A stretch of 39,293 bases of DNA, from NCBI GenBank assembly GCA_020440025.1, contig JAGROX010000056.1:3420-42712 (forward strand). The letters run 5' to 3'. The stretch's first letter is position 1. Each line of letters opens with the position of its first letter. The translations under genes and the position numbers were made by a program. Below are positions 10,868-19,041 of the stretch, piece by piece. The notes beneath the pieces are model-generated. The model was not told the origin of the DNA and did no database searches. It worked only from the letters and a program-made list of their open reading frames with translations. The stretch is from Verrucomicrobiia bacterium. Lineage in GTDB: Bacteria; Verrucomicrobiota; Verrucomicrobiia; Verrucomicrobiales; DEV007.

Positions 10868-11670
10868 GATTTCGCGCTTTTCTGATTCAACGGGGTTTTC
10901 AGAAGCCCTTTGAGAGACTGATGTTCGTGATCGTCAAAGCCATCGAGTCCCAGTCGAATCGAGTGGAGATCCTCACGCATCCGAAAAGTTCCGAACAATC
11001 GATCCCAGATCGATAGCATGGAGGTGTAGTTTGAGTCCGTCTCTGGTTGCCATCGCGAATGATGCACCTTGTGCATCGCTGGAGTGACCAGGATGATGCG
11101 GAGCGTGCGATCCAGCCAATGCGGCAATCCGACATTCGCGTGGTGAAACTGGACGACGGGAAACATCAGCGCCTCGTATAGTGCGAGGTGCCAGAGTGGT
11201 GCCCCGATCAAGAGAATGAGGGGAACCCTGAGAAGAGAGGAGATCGCAATCTCGCCCAAGTGGAATCGATTGGCGGTCGTCACGTCCATTTGCGGATCCG
11301 AATGGTGCATCCGATGAAAGCGCCATAGAAAGGGAATTCGGTGATTCAACCGGTGCCACCAGTAGGTCCAAAGATCAAAGAAAAGCAGACTGACGATCAA
11401 GCCCGCTCCAGGCGACAGATTGAGCCAATATAGGATTCCGAACCGATTAGCGGCGGCCATGTTTGCTGCCCACAACCAGAGAGCGGCAAATCCCAGGCTG
11501 ATCATGATCGCGTTGGCGACCGTGAAAAACAGATTCCTCCCGGCATGAATAACTCGCCGCCGAGGCTCACCTCGAAACGCATCGAAGAAAGGAGCCCCTG
11601 ATTCCCAGACCAACAACGCGACCAGCAAGCCGATGGATAGGTAGGCGGAGACGTTATCAATATTCTCCAT
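10861..11670 (-). CDS. Sterol desaturase / fatty acid hydroxylase superfamily membrane protein
   Basis: A 269-residue integral membrane protein with several hydrophobic segments. It has the three histidine clusters that bind the di-iron centre: H106-RLN-H110, H119-RM-HH (122-123) and H200-KV-HH (203-204). An extra FHHAN motif lies at about 175-179. The superfamily uses oxygen to hydroxylate or desaturate lipids such as sterols, fatty acids or carotenoids. Bacterial members are common and their substrates are rarely known. It runs downstream of the SRPBCC gene (36-base gap), so it may be the last gene of a minus-strand unit beginning with the sulfatase. SRPBCC/START-like domains bind lipids, which makes a shared lipid role conceivable, but this is inference. 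Confidence 0.9.
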   Translation of the reverse strand: MENIDNVSAYLSIGLLVALLVWESGAPFFDAFRGEPRRRVIHAGRNLFFTVANAIMISLGFAALWLWAANMAAANRFGILYWLNLSPGAGLIVSLLFFDLWTYWWHRLNHRIPFLWRFHRMHHSDPQMDVTTANRFHLGEIAISSLLRVPLILLIGAPLWHLALYEALMFPVVQFHHANVGLPHWLDRTLRIILVTPAMHKVHHSRWQPETDSNYTSMLSIWDRLFGTFRMREDLHSIRLGLDGFDDHEHQSLKGLLKTPLNQKSAKSQ

Positions 11671-11706
11671 GAGGAAAGGACTGGATTGAGGTTCGATCGA
11701 ACGTCC

Positions 11707-12351
11707 TCAGTTCTTCTTCGCCGCGAGAGCCCGCGCGGCGACCTGATCTCGCACGGCCTCCAAGGCTTCAGGCAGGCTCTTTTTCAGGGAGCGCTTGATG
11801 ACGAAATTCGGCACGAAAAATCCAGGCTTCAGGCTCAGTCGATAGATGACAAGGCACTTTGAACCGTCACCGATTGGCATGAATTTCCAGAATCCTTTGA
11901 TCGACTCCAAATCACCACTGTGTCGTTCAAATTTCACCTCATGTGGCGGGAGCGGCATGTGTTTTACCACATAGGTGACCTTGGGCAGGGGGCCCAATTT
12001 CATGACCTGCTCGATGAGCACATAGTCCGGATGTTCTTCCAGAATTTTGGCACTCTGAAGACTCTCGATGTAGTCCGGAGCGGCTTCCTTATCGGCGATC
12101 ACATCCCAAACAGCTTTGACTGGGGCTTCGATGATGATGGCAGCACATGCAGCATGGAAATCATCCTCGTCATCGCCGGGTTCGCTGCTCAACAATGGCA
12201 ATCCGAGCGGGAGCACGACCACCTTGCCATCATTGAGCTCTTTCCAGAGGATCTTGTCACCAACCGTCTCCTCGGGAGATTTGGCAATCGTGGGGGAAGA
12301 GGTAGCGAAAAGGGCGGCAACGACGAAAAGAGAGGGGAGAAGGGCGTTCAT
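11707..12351 (-). CDS. Exported START-like (SRPBCC) domain protein
   Basis: About 214 residues when started at the ATG at 12351, which gives a proper signal peptide (hydrophobic core, cleavage after TIA). The longer open frame starting at 12411 adds a polar Ser-rich stretch that would bury the signal. The mature region has the polyketide-cyclase/START-type pattern AACAAIIIEAPVKAVWDVIA, then DYIESLQSAKILEEHPDYVLIEQ and CLVIYRLSLKPGFFVPNFVI. This is a helix-grip fold that usually binds a hydrophobic ligand. The family is assigned from pattern, not from an alignment. It ends in a basic helix. It lies 72 bases after the hydrolase-lipoprotein gene on the same strand. Confidence 0.8.
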   Translation of the reverse strand: MNALLPSLFVVAALFATSSPTIAKSPEETVGDKILWKELNDGKVVVLPLGLPLLSSEPGDDEDDFHAACAAIIIEAPVKAVWDVIADKEAAPDYIESLQSAKILEEHPDYVLIEQVMKLGPLPKVTYVVKHMPLPPHEVKFERHSGDLESIKGFWKFMPIGDGSKCLVIYRLSLKPGFFVPNFVIKRSLKKSLPEALEAVRDQVAARALAAKKN

Positions 12352-12423
12352 TGAGGAGGAGGAAGGTGGCAACACTTTCGATTTTGAAAGTGATGGGCAC
12401 GCCACCATCATCCATGGACAGCG

Positions 12424-14289
12424 TTACTCGGTCAAATGGAGTAGAAGGATTCGGTGAATCTCTTTCAGCGAATCGGGATGGTGACCGATTTCCCCATGGT
12501 TGCAATCGATGACCACCTCAGATGCCGCCGCCTCAAGGTGACTGCTCCAGTAGGGGACAAGTAAATCATTGCTTTCCTCAAGAGGGCCATTGCCGACTTT
12601 TCCGATGATGGAGTGGATCGTGAGACGCGGACCAAAAGGGAGGCCGGCAATCGCGTTGATGACGGGAGAAGTCGATTTAAGATCAGAGATACTGGTCGGT
12701 GGGTGGGTGATGTAGCTGCGAGCCAGGGCGGTCATGCCATCTTGAGATTGCAGTTCGAAATCGGTGATAACCGACATGGGATACTTGATGATCCTGTTGG
12801 CGAATCTCACCAGGCTCTTGTCAGCGACATCAGTCCCTCGATGAGGAGTGACCATAAAGATGACTCTCGAAATGTCTCGGTCGGCGTTGAACACCAGTAG
12901 ATTCTGGAGTTCCAAACGTTCGCTCGCAGGAATGTCGAATTCGGAAAGTGGTCGATCACTGAATAAGGCTCGGATCGAATCGCCACTGTCTCGAAGTTGA
13001 AGACTGGAAACAATGCCACCAAAACTTTTGCCAATCAGCACCATCTTGCGCATGCTTTCATGGTCGCCACGAGGATCGACCTGCTGGCGATATCTTTGCA
13101 GATGCTGCCGCAGCATCGAACCGCAATACAGAGCGGGTAGCCCTGTCGGGTAGCGAAAGAGGAGAAACTGATAGTGTTCCCGGATTGTCGGGTCGGCCCG
13201 AAGTTCGTTGATTGCCGGAATCCAGACGGCAGGGGTTTTGGAAAGACCGTGGACCATGACCACGGGTATTTTGTTGGGTCGATAGGGTTCCAATTCGAAT
13301 AAGCCCGCCTGGGAAAGGTATTCGGCAGGTCTGATCATGCCTTTCACCCCCAAGTTCCGGACTTGGGCTAGCGAGGAGAGAACCGCCAAAGGAGCCGTCA
13401 GGTCCATGGCCAGGTTCACCTGATTTGCCTCCAGACGTGTCGTGTCGGTGATCAGGACATCATGGAGGGCAAATTCGACGGAAGTCTGGCCATGAGCCTG
13501 CGTATCAAAACGCAGGGTTGCCGTGACAGGGAGTGCCATCCCGACTTCGGGAAGAAAGGGCTCCCTTTCCGCTCGCTCCGGCCGATACTCCCGATGGCCC
13601 ACCAAGGCACCACCCACCCCCATTTCGACCTCCCTCCGTTGATAGCCGAGGACCTCGAGATACTCGGCGATCTTCAGCCCGTCGAAATGGTTTGGATCGA
13701 TCAATCCCTTGTCGCCCGTTTTTAATTTCAGCACGTAGTCACTCAGTGGTCCGGGAATGCTCATCGGCTCCTCCCAATTTGGTTTCATCGAGAACGCCAA
13801 CTCGGAGACCTTGGAACATGCGTGATTGTAAAGAAACAGTAACCCATCGTCCTCTACTTCGGACGAAGGACTGACCGCTGCAGGATAGCTGAGCTCTGCA
13901 GCACACAGATACAGCCCCAGTGCCTGTTGACCATCCAGAGTCGATGCCTCGTGGCAAATGACCTCGACCAAGGCAGTGCGATTCGGCTCACTGAGGTCGG
14001 AACCCAGTTCCTCGAGTAGTTGTCGAACCGTTTGCGCGGGATTGAGGTGCCTCTGAAAAGAGCCCGGTCTGACCCCTGCAAGCATCTTCTTGGCCCCCGG
14101 AGACAATCGCCGTGGATCGAGAACCCGAGAAATCGCGGGCTCGCTGGCGATGGGCGACTGCTTCTCTTTGACTCCGGGCCGCTGACAGCCCGCAATCGTC
14201 AGCAGCAGCGCACAGATCAGGAGTGTGCGAAAGTGCTGGGACTTTCCGCCGCTCGATACGATCGGATGAATGGGGGAGCGTATCGTCAT
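12424..14289 (-). CDS. Alpha/beta-hydrolase lipoprotein (esterase/lipase-like)
   Basis: A 621-residue protein with a type II signal peptide: after a long polar N-terminus, LLICALLLTIAGC gives lipobox Cys35. Residues 40-330 show no recognised domain. The C-terminal half is an alpha/beta-hydrolase. It has an oxyanion-type PVVMVHGLSKTPAVW strand (about 342-356), nucleophile elbow GKSFG with Ser422, and a later FMVTPHRGTD segment typical of lipase/PGAP1-like hydrolases. It probably cleaves an ester in the periplasm or at the outer membrane; the substrate is unknown. The GKSFGG elbow has Lys where many esterases have His. It follows the sulfatase gene by 26 bases and is likely co-transcribed with it. 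Confidence 0.85.
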   Translation of the reverse strand: MTIRSPIHPIVSSGGKSQHFRTLLICALLLTIAGCQRPGVKEKQSPIASEPAISRVLDPRRLSPGAKKMLAGVRPGSFQRHLNPAQTVRQLLEELGSDLSEPNRTALVEVICHEASTLDGQQALGLYLCAAELSYPAAVSPSSEVEDDGLLFLYNHACSKVSELAFSMKPNWEEPMSIPGPLSDYVLKLKTGDKGLIDPNHFDGLKIAEYLEVLGYQRREVEMGVGGALVGHREYRPERAEREPFLPEVGMALPVTATLRFDTQAHGQTSVEFALHDVLITDTTRLEANQVNLAMDLTAPLAVLSSLAQVRNLGVKGMIRPAEYLSQAGLFELEPYRPNKIPVVMVHGLSKTPAVWIPAINELRADPTIREHYQFLLFRYPTGLPALYCGSMLRQHLQRYRQQVDPRGDHESMRKMVLIGKSFGGIVSSLQLRDSGDSIRALFSDRPLSEFDIPASERLELQNLLVFNADRDISRVIFMVTPHRGTDVADKSLVRFANRIIKYPMSVITDFELQSQDGMTALARSYITHPPTSISDLKSTSPVINAIAGLPFGPRLTIHSIIGKVGNGPLEESNDLLVPYWSSHLEAAASEVVIDCNHGEIGHHPDSLKEIHRILLLHLTE

Positions 14290-14315
14290 TTTCTCGGCGG
14301 GGCCAATCGTTGGCT

Positions 14316-16022
14316 CTAGTTTTCTTCCTCTTCCGGAGGCCCTGAAGAAGTAAATCGAATCCCAATGCGTTTCAGTAGACCCTTTTTGCCATCTGGTTCT
14401 TCGCTTGGAGCGTTCTGATCAACCTTCACTCCCAATTCACGAACCGGTGGCAACATTTTGAGCAAGGGAGAATGGGTTCGTTCCAGCTCTGCAATCGTGA
14501 TGGCTCGAAAATCTTGAACCATCATATAAAACTCGGGAGAACTCGCAAGGTTGTTCAGTTCCTCAGGATCACTGTCCAAGTCATAGAGCTCTTCGATCTC
14601 GTTGTCTTGGAGGGTTCGGATGTATTTGTAGGATCCTTTCGAATACGAAACCCACCAGGGAACCCCTTGAGTCAGTTTAAAAAACTTGGGCAGTTTCCTC
14701 GTGCTGTCACCCCACTCCAGCCCGGTCATGGCCGTCATGGCTCCGTGCTCCCATTCCTTTTGATTTGGATCCCTCAACAGCGGACTAAAATCGTAGCCAT
14801 GCATCTCCCAAGGCTCTGCCGTTCCGGCTTGCGCCAGCAGAGTGGAAACCAGATCGGGACCACTGACCGGGTGTTTGCAGACGGCACCTTCAGGAAGATG
14901 CCCCGGGCGACTGAAGATCATCGGAGGGCGAATGTTGGCGTCGTAAGGGGCCATTTTGGTGGCGAACCCATGCTGAGCAAATGCAAAGCCCTGATCTGCG
15001 GCGAAAATCACGAGTGTGTTCTCTCGCTGCCCGGATTTCTCCAACGCCTCCATCAATCGCCCCAGATTATCGTCCAAAGATGCGATCGTTTGCTGATACT
15101 GACGATTCCACTGAGAAACATCAGGCCCGAAAAGAGGCTCACCACGCCCATTCGGCATCCAGAGTTTTTCCATGATTGGGCGTCCATCGGGTCCCCGTGA
15201 CCATTTTTGAATTTTCTGCATGTAGTCAGGTTTTCCCTGTCGAGGCGGGAACACATCGGCAGGGGCTGGAACAAACGTGTCGGGAAACCGATCGAGATCG
15301 CGATCCGCTGGGGTGAACGGACTGTGGGCGGCGCCGTAACAGAGCCAGAGAAACCACGGCTTCTCGGGGGCTGAGCGGGTTTTACCTTCGACAAAATCGA
15401 TGGCCCAGTCGGTGTAAAAATCCGTGGAATAGCCATCCACCCATTCTGATGCTCCTCCATCTGTCTCAATCAACTGAGCCTCATAGTAGGCGTGGGCATT
15501 GCCAGGGTGACGACACCGATTCCAGACCTTCTGGTGATCCCAGGCAGTTCCCCAGCCATCCGCTTTGCCGATGTGCCATTTCCCAATCATTCCCGTGAAG
15601 TAGCCGTTTTCTCTCAATGCCGTTGGCCACAAGGGCATCTCCTCGGGATCGAACTTGCTGCTTGGGTATCGAGCCAATCGAAGATGAATCGACTCATTTC
15701 CATATTGATGGTGCCCGGTCATGAGCGTGGCTCGCGCCGGCATGCACCAAGCGCCAATGTAGCCGCGAGTGAAGCGAACTCCTTGTTCCGCCAAGCGATC
15801 GATGTTCGGGGTTTCCACCCAAGGGTAGCTACCCTCATAGCAACTGATGTTGCGATAGCTAATGTCATCCCCGAGCACGAAAAGAATGTTCGGACGTGTC
15901 GAGTCGGTCGCCTGGGCGATCGGAGCCACCACGACAAGTGGCAGTATCAGTGTCCAAAATACTCTCAGGCAAAATCTGCCGCCCAATGGCCGAAGGATGG
16001 CGGGATCAAAAGTTCGATTCAT
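14316..16022 (-). CDS. Secreted sulfatase, formylglycine-dependent (S1 family)
   Basis: A 568-residue enzyme with an N-terminal signal peptide. The metal-binding start NILFVLGDDISY (Asp52, Asp53) and the sulfatase signature C93-M-P-A-R97 within CMPARATLMTG are both present. Cys93 would be oxidised to formylglycine by a separate maturase not present in this window. Further family blocks are GYFTGMIGKWHIG, WFLWLCYGAAHSPFTPA, and FAADQGFAFAQHG with FSRPGHLPEG. It should hydrolyse sulfate esters in the periplasm, most likely on a polysaccharide; the sulfatase subfamily is not determinable here. It leads a minus-strand group with the hydrolase lipoprotein and the SRPBCC protein. It diverges from the DUF1080 gene across about 230 bases that probably hold both promoters. 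Confidence 0.94.
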   Translation of the reverse strand: MNRTFDPAILRPLGGRFCLRVFWTLILPLVVVAPIAQATDSTRPNILFVLGDDISYRNISCYEGSYPWVETPNIDRLAEQGVRFTRGYIGAWCMPARATLMTGHHQYGNESIHLRLARYPSSKFDPEEMPLWPTALRENGYFTGMIGKWHIGKADGWGTAWDHQKVWNRCRHPGNAHAYYEAQLIETDGGASEWVDGYSTDFYTDWAIDFVEGKTRSAPEKPWFLWLCYGAAHSPFTPADRDLDRFPDTFVPAPADVFPPRQGKPDYMQKIQKWSRGPDGRPIMEKLWMPNGRGEPLFGPDVSQWNRQYQQTIASLDDNLGRLMEALEKSGQRENTLVIFAADQGFAFAQHGFATKMAPYDANIRPPMIFSRPGHLPEGAVCKHPVSGPDLVSTLLAQAGTAEPWEMHGYDFSPLLRDPNQKEWEHGAMTAMTGLEWGDSTRKLPKFFKLTQGVPWWVSYSKGSYKYIRTLQDNEIEELYDLDSDPEELNNLASSPEFYMMVQDFRAITIAELERTHSPLLKMLPPVRELGVKVDQNAPSEEPDGKKGLLKRIGIRFTSSGPPEEEEN

Positions 16023-16249
16023 GGAAATCTGGGCGGTAGCGAAACGGAGGGGGTGATCAGATCAGCAGGCGCAGTGTCCCAGTAAGACCGCAATGGCTTT
16101 ACTTTCAATCTCTCTTTATATTCAATCAACGCCTCTGAACGTCTATTCGTGGCCCTGATTTGCGTCGTTGCACGGTTTCGGGTTCCGTGTCAGGATCTCG
16201 ACCCTGCCGATTTCTATCGTCGGTTTACGGTTCAAATTTCACCCTCATT

Positions 16250-17089
16250 ATGAAGCAATCAGTTCTCATTGCCACCGCTACATTGGCGGGCTTCGCTCTC
16301 GGAGCCTCGTCTGCCAGCGCACAGGAAAAAGCCAAACCGGCGCATCCGACCGGATACACCGACACCCCGATGTTGCCCGATGGCAAATGGCGGGTCCACG
16401 ACGACACCCGTCCTCGTCCCGAAGTGGTCACTCCGGGAGCGACTCCTGCCGATCCTCCGTCTGACGCCATCGTGCTCTTTGATGGGAAGGACATCTCCAA
16501 AGAGTGGGTGATGGATAAGGACGACCTGCCCTGCGACTGGATCGTGAAGGATGGCTATCTCGAAGTCCCGCCGAAGGGATCGGGAGTAGGTGGTTACATC
16601 AAAACCAAACGCGAATTCACCGATGTTCAGCTTCACGTCGAGTGGGCCTCACCGGCAGAGGTTCAGGGAGACTCCCAGGGGCGTGGAAATTCGGGGCTTT
16701 TCTTGCTCGGAGCGTATGAGGTTCAGGTCCTCGATAGCTACAACAACAAGAGCTATGCCGATGGTCAGGCGAGCGCACTCTATGGATGGAAGCCACCGCT
16801 GGTGAATGCCTGCCGCAAACCAGGTGAGTGGCAGACCTACGACATCATCTTCGAAGCGCCGAAGTTCGATGAGGACGGCAAATTGGTGAAGAAAGCCTAC
16901 GTGACCATCATTCACAATGGCGTGCTGACTCAGCACCGCCAAGCCTACCTCGGGCCGACAGGTCACAAGCAGGTCGCCAACTACGACAAGGTCTTGGAGA
17001 AAGGCCCCATCAAAATCCAAGATCACGGCAATCCCGTGCGTTTCCGCAATATCTGGCTGCGCGAGCTCGATCTCGACGCCAACAGCTGA
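16250..17089 (+). CDS. DUF1080 (3-keto-disaccharide hydrolase-like) secreted protein
   Basis: A 279-residue protein starting at ATG 16250, with a clear signal peptide (MKQSVLIATATLAGF, cleavage near SASA-QE). The longer GTG-started frame from 16160 is not credible. The mature protein holds one DUF1080 domain: IVLFDGKDISKEWV, then a concanavalin-like beta-sandwich with GRGNSGLFLLGAYEVQVLDSY, and the ending IKIQDHGNPVRFRNIWLREL. Some family members hydrolyse 3-keto-glucosides, products of GFO/IDH/MocA-type sugar oxidation; whether this one does is unknown. It is monocistronic: a strong terminator sits 75 bases after the stop. Confidence 0.93.
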   Translation: MKQSVLIATATLAGFALGASSASAQEKAKPAHPTGYTDTPMLPDGKWRVHDDTRPRPEVVTPGATPADPPSDAIVLFDGKDISKEWVMDKDDLPCDWIVKDGYLEVPPKGSGVGGYIKTKREFTDVQLHVEWASPAEVQGDSQGRGNSGLFLLGAYEVQVLDSYNNKSYADGQASALYGWKPPLVNACRKPGEWQTYDIIFEAPKFDEDGKLVKKAYVTIIHNGVLTQHRQAYLGPTGHKQVANYDKVLEKGPIKIQDHGNPVRFRNIWLRELDLDANS

Positions 17090-17097
17090 GTTCCGGA

Positions 17098-17155
17098 GGA
17101 CTCAACCCTGTTGGGTCCAGCATCATACCCTGTTGAATGGGGCTGAACTCAGCCC
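17098..17155 (+). repeat. Two stem-loops in the DUF1080 3' region
   Basis: The first (17098-17118) pairs GGAC-T-CAAC with GTTG-G-GTCC around a 3-base CCT loop (nine pairs, one G-U). The second (17140-17155) pairs GGGCT with AGCCC around six bases. Both come just before the terminator hairpin, so the transcript ends in three consecutive stem-loops. The 9-mer ACCCTGTTG occurs twice here. Confidence 0.5.
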
Positions 17156-17163
17156 GCATTTTG

Positions 17164-17203
17164 ACGGCACCGAATCCCGCAAGGGATTAGGTGCCGTTTT
17201 TTG
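17164..17203 (+). terminator. Strong intrinsic terminator after DUF1080 gene
   Basis: Arms ACGGCACC-g-AATCCC and GGGATT-a-GGTGCCGT form about 14 base pairs around a GCAA tetraloop. They are followed directly by TTTTTT. This is a textbook Rho-independent terminator on the plus strand, and it makes any start codon for the next gene inside this region (such as 17191) implausible. Confidence 0.95.
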
Positions 17204-17250
17204 TTCTCAGTTCGGCGAGATGGTTGCCGATGGGGGAAACGACCCTTAGG

Positions 17251-18759
17251 ATGCGAGCTGTGAAGCGCAAACTCCTCATCACCGCCATTGGTCTTCTTAT
17301 TCTTGCCGCCGGGGTTTTCTTTGTGGGCAAACAATTGCTCGTGGGCTACTTGACGCCTGATTTTTTGGTCAAGCAGATGGAAAGTCGTTGGAACTGCCGG
17401 GCTGATGTCGCGTCGGTGGAGGTGAATTTACTGGGGGCAGCCGCCACGGTGGAACTCAAGGGAGTGGCCCTGGCACCGCGGGATCACTTTGCCGATGACG
17501 GAATTGCACTCGCCGATAGAATTGCCATTCCTGAGGGAACGGCTGAGATGGTGAGCGATTCAGTCCTGCTGGAGATCCTGCCAGCCGAATTGATCAAACG
17601 CCAACTCAACATCCGTCGGCTGATTTTGGACGGATTGACCATCTCCACGACGATCAATCGGGAAGGCGGGGCATCGATTCAGAAATTGTTCGAACATCGG
17701 AATTCTTCAGATCCGCTCCTTTCCGCCGGTGCCAACGGGCAAGAGAGCAAGCGCACAATGTCATCCACCCCGCTGGCGATTGCGGGAACGGCCGATGCTG
17801 CCGCGGAATCGTCGGAGGAAACCATCACGGTCATCGTTCCGCCCGGCGCGGTAAAAGATGTCTCCAACGATTCTGGCACCAAGGGGATGGATTTTGCCAC
17901 CATGGCAGATCGAATCGAAGTGAAGAACGGCCAGCTCAACTTCCACGTGGAAGCAAGCGGGGCCGACATTCGCCTGGAAGCGTTCCAACTGGCTTTGACC
18001 GAGATCGACGTGGATCCGAGAGATCTGGAAACGCACAATCGGACTTCATTCAGCTACGGCGCCGATCTGATCGTTCAGCCTCCGGCAGAGAAGGGGACGG
18101 AAGCCTATCTCCGAGCCCACATAACCGGAGAAGGCCGCGCCACTCCGTTTTTGCCAGAGACCGGAGATCTGGACCCGAGTTGGACGACGGATCTCACGAT
18201 CCACGAGGGAGCACAGATCAATACCTTTCCCTTGATCGATAAACTCCAAAAGTTGCTGAAAGGGGTCGATACGGCCGGAGTGACTCTGGACGACATCAAT
18301 ATTCGAGGAACCCTCCTGGCCGACGCGACCACGCAGATTGGTCAATTTCAAGGAAAGTATTTGTTTAAAAAACCTCTGGAACTTGCTCTGCCTGATACTG
18401 TTTTAATGATTCAAGAAGGCAGTTGGCTACACACGGGCACCAATCAGCACAAGATGGGTGGACTGATGGTCGCGTCCGAGACATTGACCAAAAAAATTGA
18501 GGAAAAAGTGGACGTCTATCTGGAGAAGAAGGCGGGGAATTTTGCCTCCGAGAATCTCCGAAATGTGGTGTTGAGTCCGGTGATGCGGGAAGGGCATCTA
18601 GCCATCGAGTTCAGCTCCAAAGGTGATCTCGCGGACCCGAAAGCGGATATCGTGACGCCCTTTGGCAATCTGTCCGAAGTTTTGGACACCGGCAAAGACA
18701 CGCTGAAGTCTCTCGAAAAGGTCGGGAAAAGTCTTCTGAAGAACCTTTTCGGCAACTGA
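17251..18759 (+). CDS. Membrane-anchored AsmA-like protein of unknown function
   Basis: About 502 residues. ATG 17251 or GTG 17260 are the likely starts; an AGGA eight bases before the GTG fits the latter. One N-terminal membrane helix (LLITAIGLLILAAGVFFVG) is followed by a long, mostly beta-rich periplasmic region beginning YLTPDFLVKQMESRWNCRADVASVEVNLL. A middle Ser/Ala-rich linker lies at roughly residues 155-200. The layout (short cytoplasmic tail, one helix, repeated beta segments measuring a membrane-facing layer) resembles AsmA/DUF748-type proteins involved in envelope or lipid handling. Similarity is by pattern only. It is preceded by the DUF1080 terminator, so it has its own promoter, and no gene follows on this strand before the tRNA. 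Confidence 0.75.
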   Translation: MRAVKRKLLITAIGLLILAAGVFFVGKQLLVGYLTPDFLVKQMESRWNCRADVASVEVNLLGAAATVELKGVALAPRDHFADDGIALADRIAIPEGTAEMVSDSVLLEILPAELIKRQLNIRRLILDGLTISTTINREGGASIQKLFEHRNSSDPLLSAGANGQESKRTMSSTPLAIAGTADAAAESSEETITVIVPPGAVKDVSNDSGTKGMDFATMADRIEVKNGQLNFHVEASGADIRLEAFQLALTEIDVDPRDLETHNRTSFSYGADLIVQPPAEKGTEAYLRAHITGEGRATPFLPETGDLDPSWTTDLTIHEGAQINTFPLIDKLQKLLKGVDTAGVTLDDINIRGTLLADATTQIGQFQGKYLFKKPLELALPDTVLMIQEGSWLHTGTNQHKMGGLMVASETLTKKIEEKVDVYLEKKAGNFASENLRNVVLSPVMREGHLAIEFSSKGDLADPKADIVTPFGNLSEVLDTGKDTLKSLEKVGKSLLKNLFGN

Positions 18760-18824
18760 CCTTGCTTGCCTGCCATCGCCGCTCAAGGCGAAGGGCCTTC
18801 TTCGCGCTGAAATCAGGTAATCCG

Positions 18825-18897
18825 TAGGTGGACTGGGACTCGAACCCAGGACCAATGGCTTAAAAGGCCACTGCTCTACCGACTGAGCTATCCACCC
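18825..18897 (-). tRNA. tRNA-Lys (anticodon TTT)
   Basis: A complete 73-base cloverleaf read on the minus strand. The acceptor is GGGTGGA/TCCACCT with discriminator A, the D-arm is GCTC...GAGC, and the anticodon arm is GTGGC-CTTTTAA-GCCAT. The variable loop has five bases, and the T-arm CTGGG-TTCGAGT-CCCAG carries the TTCGA motif. The anticodon TTT (18862-18864) decodes AAA and AAG. The 3' CCA is not encoded. The first acceptor pair is G1-U72, unlike the G-C pair normally seen. Confidence 0.97.
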
Positions 18898-19041
18898 GGA
18901 TGACCTCAGCAGAGGACGTTGCATGAAGCAAGCACCCTGGCGCTTTGGGAGCCGTGAAGTAATGCAGGATACGAAATCGCGCAAGCAAAAGTTGCCACAC
19001 TTTCCAGAGTTGCTCCATCGAGCCCCTAAGTATGCCTCCCT

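Noticed and set aside
18788..18805. GCGAAG/CTTCGC hairpin after the AsmA-like gene
   Set aside because: Six pairs without a T-run; too weak to call a terminator.
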